A DNA stretch of 64,000 bases, taken from NCBI GenBank assembly GCA_958510875.1, contig OY294067.1:149556962-149620961 (forward strand). Direction: 5' to 3'. Source of the DNA: Endomychus coccineus (taxonomy: Eukaryota; Arthropoda; Insecta; Coleoptera; Endomychidae). A program made the translations under genes and the position numbers. Of this stretch, positions 12,521-23,290 are shown piece by piece; positions within the stretch are counted from its first letter, which is position 1; every line of letters starts with the position of its first letter. The notes under the pieces were generated by a model, which saw nothing but the letters and a program-made list of their open reading frames with translations, searched no databases and was not told the DNA's origin.

Positions 12521-14178
12521 TTAATAATCGATAAAGTAAATTCTTCCTTTTACTACAAAACCAGATATGTAACCTACAACATCCTCCACATATGGAGCAA
12601 GATTCCATGCAGCAGATCCTAAATAATCATAATCTTCCAAATCATTTTGAAGTTTTTCAATGAAGGATACATATTCTTCATCTTCCTCTAAATTTCTTCC
12701 ATTCTGAGTTATAATAATTCTATTTCCGAAGCCACTAGTCAAAATTGATATTTGTTCTAAATTGATTGTGTTGCCAGTATCAGAAGCAGCTATTTCACTA
12801 TGAACCAACAACCGTTTGTAGGCTGCTTCAAATTGCCTTGCTGTTGGGTTATTATTATAACCCCCTTTACTTCTTATGGCTCCAAAAAATAATTCCAAAT
12901 GGTCTTGGGAAAGTTCATAACTTAATATGTGGCTCATATTTTTTTGTTCCAAAACATGAATATCATACATTTTTTTGAGGCTGTCCATACAAATTAAAAG
13001 CCTTAAAAATCCAATTTTTCTTGCCGATTTTAGGATTGATGTTCCATTCAAAGTGAGACCAATGATATATCTTTCCATTTTCTCAATTTTATCAAAAAGA
13101 TGCTCTGCAGTTTTTGGTGAAAGGCATTTTTTGTATGGATATTTGGCAAATACATTCCTAGAATTCAATATGTCAAATAAATTGTTGAAATTCAATATGA
13201 ATTCTGATGTAGCCTCTGAACCTTGGAAGTTAGGACATTTCAGATCTTCACAAAGAAAGTTCATAGCATCACTCACACTCCTGCTCAACGTTTGGGTAGC
13301 CAAACGGACCTTCATCTTTTCTCGTGCCCATTGAAGATGCCTCATTCTGACCTTCTTTGCTGCATGTGAACCTTCTATATGTTGAGTTTCATACAAGCTG
13401 GATACATAACTTCATTTCACATCTCTTTCATCTGAATCTTTCAGTCCAATTTGTGCAGGAAAACAATTTCGAACAAGTTTTATCATGTGACATGCATCCA
13501 GATATATATATAAATGTCAGTATTTGTGACAGGATTCTTAAATCTTGTTTTCAAATTCATTGGATTGCTAAAATCTGCACCCAACTTTTCAGCCATGGAA
13601 ATATTTGTGAAGGCACCATCAAATGTCAACGAAGTTACTATAACACCACTTTCATTAATAAATTCAAGACACTTTTTCACTAATTCGGCCTTTACAGTAG
13701 CTGCCAACCCATCCAACAAGAAATATTCAACAGGAACTTTCCAAGTTCCATTTATGCAGACAAGCATAAATACTAACGCCTCTCTCGCTTCTGCTAGTGT
13801 ATCTGAGTCCAGATTGGTACCAATGTCTATATAACCAGTAAATTTTTTTCCAGTCCATTCAATCTGTCGCCTTATAGACATTTCGTCTAAGACCAAGTTA
13901 CACAGAAGAGGTGTTGATGAATTCTTTTGTTTTAAAGTCAAATCAATTAGTGCTTCTTTGGTGAAACCTGGACTACCATCAATACACCTGTAATATTAAG
14001 ATATAGTCCCTGAATGAGGCAATCTTCGATTGAAGGTTTTCGTCACAACATCATATGCCTTTGGAGAATAGAAGGATAACGTTGAGGCAAATGATCTAAG
14101 GCTAGGATCATATTCCTGTCTAGTTGGCCCCTTCAAGAATCTTTTGAACAAATCTCCAGCAGTTCCTGAAATTGATGC
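12521..14178 (-). pseudogene. P-element transposase, main exon (RNase H-like and C-terminal domains), broken
   Basis: The exon opens after TTTTTTACAG (acceptor, first base 14178) with a P-family segment containing SFASTLSFYSPKAYDVV and GFTKEAL. A TAA stop interrupts it at 13996-13998. The open stretch 13,941-13,483 holds the catalytic fold: LVLDEM (Asp 19 of that stretch) and LTFDGA (Asp 108). A (TA)n tract at 13,499-13,515 then shifts the frame, apparently by one extra dinucleotide. In the next frame DACHMIKLVRN follows, then a TGA at 13412-13414 where the family has a tryptophan codon. The 291-codon stretch to 12,521 carries the conserved block LSQDHLELFFGAIRSKGGYN and ends near YISGFVV, where GTAAAAG could be a donor for a further exon. 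The family enzyme is a GTP-dependent cut-and-paste transposase. This copy cannot make it without readthrough and frameshifting. Confidence 0.85.
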
Positions 14179-14436
14179 CTGTAAAAAATTGAATTTATTA
14201 ATGTTAGTTAAACAATGTGAAGCTGTTATGATACATTTGTAAAAAAAACCTATGTTGTGATCATTTTTATCAGTAAAATTTTAAATAGAAAAATTGTTAT
14301 AAAGGAATATGAACCCCCTAGTTCTATTGACCTATCAGGTCTATGGTCTCAAATTATTTCAGTTTGAGAAAACATGAGATGTAGGTGAGACTAGGAATGA
14401 TTCGATTTCATTCCCATTTTAATATATGATGAATGA

Positions 14437-14920
14437 TAATAATAATAATAATACTTTATTGCCATGACTTTGTACAAAATATTAGCATTGTCAAGAATAA
14501 TAAATCATAAACATTAATAATGGAATACAATACCAGATATTTTAGAAATTAATAAAACAAATAAGTTAGTACGATCAACAATTTAGAAATGATCTACAGA
14601 CGTGTACATATAAATGGATAAATAATAAAATTAAAATATCATAAATTTAAAAATTCATCATACGAATAAAAGCAATTTTCAATTAAAAATTTTTTAAGCA
14701 CTCTCTTAAAACCCAATATGGAGTGACAATCTTTGATGCATTGTGGTAGGCAATTGTATGCTTTAACACATTGGTAAAATGCATCTTTTTCAAAGAAAGT
14801 TGATTTGTGTTTTGGTATCCTTAAGTCATCATAGCCTCTAGTTCTCATATTATTATATATTTCACTATTTGTTGTAAAGGTTGCTGAACATGCATTCAAC
14901 GATGACATTTCAACTTTGAT
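14437..14920 (-). mobile_element. 5'-truncated LINE (non-LTR retrotransposon) 3' end inside a P-element intron
   Basis: The minus strand from about 14,908 encodes the last ~90 residues of a LINE polymerase, including MRTRGYDDLRIPKHKSTFFE and a tail like FKRVLKKFLIENCFYS, the usual C-terminal pattern of Jockey/CR1-like ORF2 proteins. It is followed by AATAAAG and a (TTA)n tail at 14,437-14,455, as expected for the 3' end of such an element. GATGA occurs just outside both ends, a possible target duplication. It lies in the intron between 15,100 and 14,179, so it would not itself disrupt the transposase message if spliced. Confidence 0.75.
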
Positions 14921-15100
14921 GATTTAAGCACTTCACAGTGATAAATTTTAGTTTACACTGACACTCTTTTCCCAATTAAATTGTAACTTATCTAAAGCAC
15001 TTTTCAATTGTGATGCAACTATTTTCGAAGACATATAGTACTTCAAACAGAAATGAAATTTGGTTGCTACCATATAACTCTTTCGGTTACATCTACTTAC

Positions 15101-15326
15101 AGTTATTGTAGATTCTGATGTTTCTGATAAGAGACACTTCTCTTTCAGATATGTCAATAAACTCTTCAATGATGTTATTCGAAGCCAATCTTCGAACAGT
15201 AGTCTGCTAATTATGGATCCTTCTTCTTTGTTTGCCAACAGTACTTTTCATTATATTTAAATTTCTTCTTCTCTTTTCTGGTGTGGAAAAGTCACCACTT
15301 GTCATTTCGCCAATATAGGATTTTTT
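15101..15326 (-). pseudogene. P-element transposase exon (coiled-coil region)
   Basis: Bounded by ATATTGCAG upstream of 15326 and GTAAGT downstream of 15101 (minus strand). It reads YIGEMTSGDFSTPEKRRRNL followed by a basic heptad-like stretch, typical of the coiled-coil dimerisation region between the THAP domain and the catalytic core of P/THAP9 proteins. A TAG at 15207-15209 breaks the frame. The six-A run at the exon start also leaves the phase one base off relative to the previous exon, which suggests a small indel. Confidence 0.75.
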
Positions 15327-15390
15327 CTGCAATATATGAAATAAACATTGATTGGTTTTTGAAATCATTCTTCAAAAGGCATGTAAATAC

Positions 15391-15495
15391 CTTTTCTTTC
15401 CAAGTTTTGTAGCATTTGTGCCTGAAGATGAAGAAGGGATTGCTGGCCCAATTGGATATTCCACTTCTTCAACGATAGGTGTTACTTCAGGTTCC
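15391..15495 (-). pseudogene. P-element transposase small exon
   Basis: A 105-nt open segment between TTTTTGTAG (acceptor) and GTATTT (donor), minus strand. It encodes an acidic linker containing PEVTPIVEEVEYPIGPAIPS, then a lysine-rich end. Its phase joins cleanly to the 45-nt exon upstream, which supports both calls. Confidence 0.65.
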
Positions 15496-16056
15496 CTACA
15501 AAAATTCAATAACAATACATCAGAATGGAAGAAACTGAATTGGGTTCAGAGCAGAAACTATAATTACCTTTGGACCTTTTGAATGGACTTTCCCTGGCGA
15601 AGCAACCAAATTTATGCAACAAATATCTTGAGACCTAAAAAATGTTTTCGTCTTTGAGTAATATGGTAATGGTATTTTGTTCATTCAAAACAGATCTATG
15701 GTCCATTTTGATAATTTCTATACTTTTTTCTTATTTGTTTCTGCAATTCAATTGTATTTTGTTTCGAAGCACATGGTCCCTATACATCATATGTGAGTAC
15801 CCCTTTATGCTTAAAAAATTATATTATGATATTTCACTTCTTATTTTTTATATTATATTATTTTTTTTTTGGAATTTTGTAAAGGTTCAGAATGAAAGTG
15901 GATACAAATGTTTAGGGTACAGTAAAATGTTCATTCAAGGTTAGTGAAACGTTTGTATTAACTTCCTATTCAAACGTTAAAGAAATTGACAATTTGTGGT
16001 AGAGGCATCTGTGAATGATGACCTTCTTATACACAAAAATACGGAGAAACACTTAC

Positions 16057-16101
16057 CCTGTTGGTCTTTTTGGAGGAGTATTGTAAATTGTTGAGTCCGT
16101 G
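16057..16101 (-). pseudogene. P-element transposase 45-nt micro-exon
   Basis: The segment lies between ATTTTACAG and GTAAGTG on the minus strand and reads STDSTIYNTPPKRPTG when joined to its neighbours. Its 45 nt equal exactly 15 codons. It enters and leaves in phase 2, matching the donor of the THAP exon and the acceptor of the 105-nt exon. It is linker sequence between the DNA-binding and coiled-coil regions. Confidence 0.6.
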
Positions 16102-16410
16102 CTGTAAAATGCTTGAAATTACCACTCACATTTTTTGCTAATCACTATATAGATTTAATAAATCAAACAGGTTTTTGAATATCAGCATAATATATTATAG
16201 ATTTAAAAAATCATATATAAAGTGATGTATTTGTACGCTGGACATGTCTACCAATGTGCACTGGACCACTTGCATTTGGTACCCTCACTCTGTTAGTTGC
16301 CCAATCTTGTATTGTTAAGCTTACCAAGCTGTATACTTAATATAGTGAGAGGAATTAAACCTCTTATGCAAATACTATTTGTGCCAACATCAATTATTAA
16401 TGCAAATTAC

Positions 16411-17480
16411 CTGTCAGATGTGAATAGTGATGTAAAAGTCACGGAAATTTATACTTGGGGAAAATTCCCAGGGAACATTGCCGGGAATATTCCCAAAATT
16501 CATAAATTCTCGGGAATTTATGGGAACAAATGATTTTCTCTCAAAAGCATTTTGTTTGAATCCCTTAGAACTAATCTATCAATATGAACACATAAATCAA
16601 TTTATAAAGAGTTATATTCAAAAATAAAAATTATTTAAGTTCAAAGTCCTTCACATAAATTTTAAAATGTTGATACTTGTTGTTTATTTTAACAGTAAAC
16701 TGGCTGTGTTCATCTTTATATGTTATTGAATACCACATGATTGCTTGGTGGATCACTATCATGTTTTCTAGTATCAAAGAAAATGATCAAATTTCTAAGC
16801 CTATTACCAATTCTTGTATATTTGTTATAAAATAGTGCAAAATACACCCAAATTACTAATAGGTCATTATAACTTATTAAATTAAACCTTAAATCCAAAA
16901 TATTTATATTTTTAATAATTTCGATTTATTCAAATTAGATTTGATATCTTCACTATTTGTTCAGATCGGGTCTTCCAAGAAAAAGGCAAATATGTCTGTA
17001 TTAACACCGAGTCCGTTCTCAAAATTTTATCACGGTTAAAATAAAAGTTTTTTGTCACAATATTTTTGATTATTTGGCTTTGTTATTGATCATTTAGAAT
17101 CAATTAAGGTTCCAAAACAGTTTTAAGACAAAGTAAAACCCATTTATAGTTTATTCCGTAAATTCACTCGTTTTGGGAACTTATAAAGCCTTCGGGAAGT
17201 TCCCTGGAAATATTCCCATTTATAAATTCCCTTCTCACTGAGAATATTCCCGGCTCACATCACTAGATGTGAATTGAAATGCTGAATGACGTGGTAGCGG
17301 ATTTGCATCTGGCTTTATGTACTTCACACCATTTTTTTTAGTTACAATATCACTTGCATCAAAATGATTCGAACATACATAAAGGTATTTGGTCGGACGT
17401 CGATCTTCCTGCCAGTCAAGGAGAGATACCCAAATTTTTCTCCTTTCACTATAGGCCGGAAACCTGAAGTAGTAATACAA
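16411..17480 (-). pseudogene. P-element THAP DNA-binding exon, split by a MITE
   Basis: The minus strand from about 17,480 encodes FRFPAYSERRKIWVSLLDW, then YVCSNHF (the C-x2-H half of the zinc-binding C2CH set) and YIKPDANPLPRHSAF, the usual end of a THAP domain. The first cysteine pair is probably in MVRQCQVC, whose ATG is at 17580. That piece runs into a stop and must be joined by splicing or is broken. The exon is interrupted by an 841-bp MITE (16,425-17,265). Without it, coding runs on for six bases to the donor CAG/GTAATT at 16411/16410. THAP domains bind the subterminal sites of P-type elements. Confidence 0.8.
16425..17265. mobile_element. hAT-type MITE, 841 bp
   Basis: The ends are TAGTGATGT...ACATCACTA. 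GATGTGAA flanks both sides (16417-16424 and 17266-17273), a perfect 8-bp target duplication as made by hAT transposases. Subterminal regions carry repeated GGGAATATTCCC-like and GGGAATTTATG motifs in inverted arrangement. There is no coding capacity, so it would have depended on a hAT transposase from elsewhere. It lies in the THAP exon of the P element and is therefore younger than that element. Confidence 0.85.
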
Positions 17481-18074
17481 AAATATACTAAATTGCTTTG
17501 TAATTCATTGAATGCAATAAAAGAAATTCTTAAGGGCTTAAAATGTCCAGTCTTTTACACACTTGGCACTGACGAACCATATTGTTCAACAATCCACACT
17601 TAATTTCACAAACAACTAATAAAAATCACGAAAAACGTTATAAACTGCTTGAAAAGTTGGAACTTCTTGTAAGGCAACGCCGCTTCGAAATGGCTACGAT
17701 AAATACGGAAGCTGCCAAAGTGCGTAGTACAGAACCAAGTCCCCATTCATAAAAGGTGCGCAACGTTGTCGCTTTCTGAACAAATGATGCGATAAGTCGA
17801 TTATATATTCGAGGTTACCATAAATAATGGAATATTTTTCAGAGAAAACGACATTTCAACAGTATTGCTTCTAATATAACCTATAAATAATGCTATGGAC
17901 GTTTTTATAATAATTACAAGTCTCAATTCGGCACACAGAACAACTAATCCGGCAACAGCACATTCCAGTCGGCCATACTTGTAATATACAGCGGTCTGAG
18001 TGGTCCAAAATTTGACAACGTCTGATCGTGTTTAGATGTAAAGAGTTCTGTCTCCTTAGGATAATGGGTCTATG

Positions 18075-18082
18075 GGTAAATC
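18075..18082. repeat. Right target-site duplication of the P element
   Basis: GGTAAATC, the second copy of 9389-9396. Confidence 0.85.
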
Positions 18083-18940
18083 AAAGTTAGGTGTACTGTA
18101 CATTCTTGTATTAAATTTCATCTATAAGTGGGAGAGTGTTACTGTGAGTTGTGTCTCGAACACTTTTGGATAAATTTAACCACTAGAGAGTGGATTCGAC
18201 GTCCCCTTCATTGTTATGCTCGAGACATGCCGAACTTATTCCTACCAGAATACATGTTTCTATCGAGCGCTGGAGTTGTGGAGCTCTTCACCTAGTAAGT
18301 TCTTTCGTGATGCCTAAAGCCGCCGAAGAAAAATTTTAATGCCTATCTTCTATCCCAACACTCCACCGCTGGCTGACAAGATGTTCTTCGGACAATATAT
18401 GCTTTCCTCTCATGAAAAAAAAAATATGTAAAATGAGAAGAAGAAAATTTAAAAACTTCGGGCGGAATCATTTCGATTAATTTCATCTAAAAGATTTTTC
18501 AGCCATCTGAAAATGTAATGATATATGTGTATCGGGTATTCGGTTCATAGAGATTGAAATGATAACAGATCCACAGAAATATTGAACTAAGTAAAATTGT
18601 GAATAGAGAATAGCATATTACGTATTTGATTAACAATAAAAAGCAAGTTCTATCTAATTCATGATTCCAAACAACAATTTAATAATTGGACATATTTTAC
18701 TCTTCATGAACCCTAAACATTTCCTCATAATAAACTTTCACATACTACCAATTCTAAATTTCTTCATTTCTTATTAGATTTTGATACACAAGAACGCCTG
18801 CAAACGAATTTAATGAATTATAATTATCAATTATTTCCTAAATTACAAGGAAACACTTATAAACAAGACAATTATTTTCGATAAATGTAGCAGTTAACTA
18901 TCAAAACGTCGAAAGGTCAAATATATAGAGATCTAGAATT
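18083..18940. other. no recognised feature
   Basis: AT-rich flank to the right of the P element. No gene, RNA or repeat recognised. Confidence 0.4.
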
Positions 18941-19129
18941 AAATTTTCTAAATTATGAAGATTTTACACTGTCAAGACGAATGAACGTAAAACGTTGAAC
19001 CAACCTTCATTCCTGGATGTATAATCCTATCGTTAACCAATTTGCCGGCCACACTTTGGTACCGTGTGTCTCATATTTTGTGAATATGAACTCCTGAAAG
19101 TACAAGTTCATTGATAAACCTTATACGAT

Positions 19130-20120
19130 TCGATTCTCTCACATTTATCCTATGGTTCAATGTTTTACGTTGATTTGTCTTCATAATTTAGACAATTTGA
19201 TTCTATATCACTTAGTGAACTGACAAGGAATCGTGTCAAATTAGTCAAAGAAACTGTAAACTTGTTTACACTTACCCAGAACATTTCTCAGTGAGTTCTA
19301 TCGAAATATGCTATCATTGGATGAGTATTGTCAGGATGATTGCCAACCATAGTAATAATCATACCTATAATCCCCAAATTCAAAACGATTGAACTTAAGA
19401 CGAATGTGCCTGGTCAATTGATCTATGGTACGATATCGAATCGCATTATGCTTATTAATGATCTTTTATCCTTTCAGAGGTTTATATTCACAGAAATATA
19501 AGACTCTGGCGAAACCAAGGAGGTGCAATTAGTTAACACACAGGACTAGACATCCAGGAATGGGTTCGAATCTCATCTACGGTTTAATGTTATACGTTTA
19601 TTCATCGCGATGATCCTATGTTAAATAATGTTAAGTATCTTCATAACAAAGAAAATTTAATTCTATATAACTTTATGTACTCATGTACTTATGTGTAAGG
19701 AATTCTTGACAATTAGGCAAAGAAAATTTGAACTGGTATGTACATACTCAGAAAATGACTGTCAGTTGAAATATGTGAAAACGAGGATGCTTTCATTGAA
19801 TGAGTAATGTCAGAGTGATTGCCAACTATAGTAATACACATACCTATACTCCTCAAATCAGAACGACTGATTGGCAGTTCATCGATTCTCATTTTATTTA
19901 TAAATGATTTGCTATCATGCCTGAAGTTTATATTCACAAAAATATAAGAAACAGAATTGACCAACTGGGTGCAAATCGTTAACTCATTAGAATAATGTAG
20001 GTTCGAACATCACCAATGGTTCAATGTTTAATGTCTATTCATCTTGATAATCCTATGTTAAATAATCTAAATTATCTTCATCATTAAGAAAATTTAATTC
20101 TATATTTCTTAATGTACATA
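19130..20120 (+). repeat. Three diverged tandem units (~445-475 bp), SINE-like
   Basis: Matching landmarks recur. Examples are GCTATCATTGGATGAGTATTGTC (19,311, trimmed match at 19,788), TTATATTCACAGAAATATAAG (19,481 and 19,925), GTGCAATTAGTTAACAC (19,524) against GTGCAAATCGTTAACTC (19,969), and GATCCTATGTTAAATAATG. Units 2 and 3 contain GGTTCGAATC or GGTTCGAAC, which resembles a pol III B box. A third, more decayed unit lies at 19,130-19,310, and part of the unit lies inverted at 18,950-19,020. A tRNA-derived SINE is possible, but no clear A box was found. Confidence 0.45.
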
Positions 20121-21522
20121 TTGATCCAAAGTTGGCGCCTAATGTCTACTACGGCAAAAGTGAAAGAGATAATTGGATTCTGAACGTATGATCGCAAACA
20201 TGATGCGATGAGGTACATTTTCAGCTGAAAGAAGGAAAAAAGGCCTTAATGACTTCGTCGGAATTTTTATATATAGAAATATACCCATATTTTTCCACAG
20301 TTGAATCCCTTATGTTTATGATCTATTTTTGCTCAATAGTTACAGGACTTCAAAGTTAAATAATGCCGTATTCAAGGAATCGCGTCCAAGGAATTTTAAT
20401 CAAGTTTTCCATGGAAAACAATTGAGAATTACTTCATACACAAACAAAGCGAATTTGGATATGTCAAGTTGATTGTCAACCATGTTTGCACAAAATAGAA
20501 ATTGTTAACTTCTTGGACCTGCCAAATTTATACATTGCTGTTGGTTTATGGTGGAGCTCAACAAAGTAGTAGATCCAGTTGTATCGCGACTAATATCCTG
20601 GACGTCATGTTCCCGATGCAAAGAAATTTGGCAGACTGCATATTCTCGCGGGAAACTTGAAACTATTGCTAGAAACATATGTAATGATGATATGATTGCC
20701 CAAGTTTTGCAATAGTCCGATCATAATCCCAAATACTTTAAAAGTCTAAAGCTGTAAAATTTACTCCTGTGCACCGAGATTCAACGAATAAGTGTCAGGC
20801 TTCTAAATAGTACACTTCAGAGCTTGTGAATGAAGCGCGTATAGAAAAAAGAACTAATTCAATAACTCAAATGATTGTAGGCTTAGAAACTACAGGACAT
20901 CGGTTTTTCCAAGACTATATTTTGGACAGATGGAAACTGTTTTGTCGCGAAAATGAGCATTAAAAACCATCATCACAATATCGAAATACAGATGTGATGT
21001 AGATTATTTTGGGAATTTGGTGGAAGGTCCTTCTCATGAGAGAGTCCTTGAAAGCGAAACCGTTACTTTGTGATAATTTAGTATTTCGATATAATAAAAT
21101 ATAACACATTTCCTCTATTTTCTTCACATATGGAGACCAGAACAGAATATGTTGAAGCCAAAAACATGTGCAATGAAACAACAAACGCTTCGAAAAAGGC
21201 ATATTATCCCAAAATAATATCAAAGCTTATCGAATGCCCGAATGACTCCATTTCGTTTTGGACTTTCGTCAAAGCAAGTAATAGGAATTTCTCTTCATGT
21301 TAATCCCCGTCTCCAACCAAAGATGATGGCACACTGACTACTACACCTCTAGAAAAAGTCAACCTTTTTCCAGGAATGTTTACAGAAATTCCGCTTTGAA
21401 TCCACAAGAGAAAGACCCTCTTCATATTGCGGCTATCGATAGCCATATGCCTAACTAACTTAACAATATACATGTAACGTACAATGACTGGCATGGGATT
21501 GCACACCCCGCGGTTTCATATT
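20121..21522. other. no firm feature; possible 3' flank of the errantivirus relic
   Basis: About 1.4 kb downstream (minus strand) of the env remnant. A short open stretch at about 20,550-20,715 on the plus strand has two Cys pairs but matches nothing I recognise. An LTR would be expected near 21,300-21,520 but I could not define its ends. Confidence 0.3.
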
Positions 21523-22806
21523 TCACGGTGTCACCGGACTTGGACCATATAATTCCTCCCCTCGAAAATCGGAAAAATGGGTCTTCTGTGGAGGAGTTTT
21601 CTCGAGAGTCGGTGTCGACATTGACGTACATAGATTCACGAAGTATTTTTCAATTGATTTTATGAAGTAGAAAAGTGATAGGCACGTTATAACGATTACA
21701 ATGATTAATGAGATATTGGTCCATTCCAAATATGCTGATTTGGGTGTAATGATTCCATGAAGTTTCAGATTTTCAGCAGTTTTCATCAAATTCTAGATTT
21801 CATTTAGTTTGATTGTTTTCAGTTGCTGGGGTTCTCTATTCAATTCCTTCTGTGCGTTGAACTCAATTTTGGGTGTATCAAATAGGAAATCGTTATTGAA
21901 GGTTTTAAACTCTGTATATGTTCATTTCAATTTCGCAGTGGTGTAGGTGAATCACACTGGCATCTTTGAAGCAGATTCGTATTTCAGCTGTCGGGGTTAC
22001 CAGGACAGTTTCTGACGTTATATGTTCTACTAGATCCATTGATATGTTGACTCGTAGGTGACGGCATTCATCCTCAAGTACTCTAAGAAGATCGGGAATA
22101 CAGGCTTCTTCTTTCGATAGGATACTTTGATGGCAGTAGTACGTATCTCCTAATTCGGGACAATCCTCTTCGGTAATCCAATAATCTAAGTCGTTGAGCA
22201 ATAGGTAGAGGTATTGGATTATCAAAATCTTATTTTGGATTGGGATATGATACAGATGTAGATAACTATATGAAGATTTTACGATGGGTTTGTGAATTTC
22301 AAAGATGATCATTTCGCTATCAATGAGAACTTGTGTAAATATTATTTGATAATAGTTATGAATGTTGACTAACTGAGGTATATTATCTCCTGAATATACC
22401 TTTTCTGTTTCGTCTTATATCGAGAATTATTGTTAAGGGGGTAAAATGGAACCATGCAATACATTAAGATGTGCGAACGCTGGAGCTATTTTTATTTGTT
22501 CTATTGATAGACCAATTTCGTTTAATTATGCTGAGAAGTTATCTAATATTATTGAAATTTCCAGCACATATGCGATACTTTGCATTATATCAGAGGTATT
22601 ATTCAATATGGTGTTCGTCTCTTATATATGTTGTTTTGGTTGTAAGTTAATGTTTTGATAGCATCGTTGTACTCTCGAGTTATATTTTTAAACAGAGTTT
22701 GCTGCTTCCGCAAGTCCGAATGTAGATTGTTTCCATTGTCATTTAAACTATTGAGAGCGTTAAGAGAGATATTATGTGTATTATCATTTCCATGATCCTG
22801 CAACAA
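21523..22806 (-). pseudogene. Errantivirus-like envelope gene remnant
   Basis: The minus strand carries a decayed fusion-protein-type env. A heptad-rich stretch with NISLNAL lies near 22,780. After frame changes comes a segment ending HLNVLHGSILPP at about 22,440. From 22,312 a cysteine-containing region includes EEDCPELGDTYYC. A hydrophobic membrane span follows at about 21,720-21,650, then a short cytoplasmic tail ending near 21,525. The order matches insect errantivirus (Gypsy-group) env genes. At least two frameshifts and one stop separate the parts, so no protein is expected. In intact elements this protein sits on the membrane and mediates entry. Confidence 0.65.
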
Positions 22807-23039
22807 ACGTTGTGGCTCAATGATTGATTTATGATAAACTTTTCTCGATAATATAACTTTTTCATTACCTTAGTCTTCGGGATTGCTAGCTCGGGTATAG
22901 CGATTCTGACTTCTCGGTATACGACCTAGTGTTTTCACATAGATAAGTCTGTTTGATTTCAATATAGGTGGTTTCTTTCTTTTCTGGTTCCTTGTTGTTG
23001 AAGATTCTGTTTGCCTTAGGGTTATTCGGTCTTTGATAA

Positions 23040-23290
23040 TAAGTCACAAGCGGGCAATAGATATTCACCGTCGTTGAGATTAGTTCGTATATTTTTCATG
23101 GTAGTAGATTTGGCAGGTAGTTCAAGTTTCTGGAATCCACAATCTTGCCTGTATTTGAAGGGTATCGTTGAGTTATTATTATGGAGAGATTGATTTTCCA
23201 AATCGATATCCAAATTTAGTTTTTGTAAATCTCTGATTCCAATTATACCATCAATATAATCGTGAAAGGGAGAAAGTACAAATTCTAAAG
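23040..23290 (-). pseudogene. Errantivirus-like pol start (protease remnant)
   Basis: Read from 23,290 on the minus strand, the frame contains HDYIDGIIGIRDLQ and IDLENQSL, the pattern that follows the aspartic protease core at the start of Gypsy-group pol. A stop follows near 23,030. Reverse transcriptase, RNase H and integrase are missing between here and env, so most of pol was deleted. The upstream part is cut off where the satellite begins at about 23,291. Confidence 0.55.

Larger units (their letters stand above)
9397..18074 (-). mobile_element. P element with both ends, 8,678 bp
   Basis: The left terminal repeat begins CATAGACCTATTATCCTAAG (9397-9426). The right end (18045-18074) carries its inverted complement with about 27 of 30 positions matching. 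Both ends are flanked by the perfect 8-bp repeat GGTAAATC. Repeat length (~30 bp) and 8-bp duplication are those of the P superfamily, and the interior encodes a P/THAP9-like transposase on the minus strand. Autonomous P elements in flies are about 3 kb. This one is larger because of long introns, about 3 kb beyond the last clear coding exon, and two later insertions (a LINE tail at 14.4-14.9 kb and a hAT-type MITE at 16,425-17,265). The transposase is broken, so the copy is non-autonomous, but its termini look complete enough to be acted on by an enzyme supplied in trans (inference). Confidence 0.9.
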
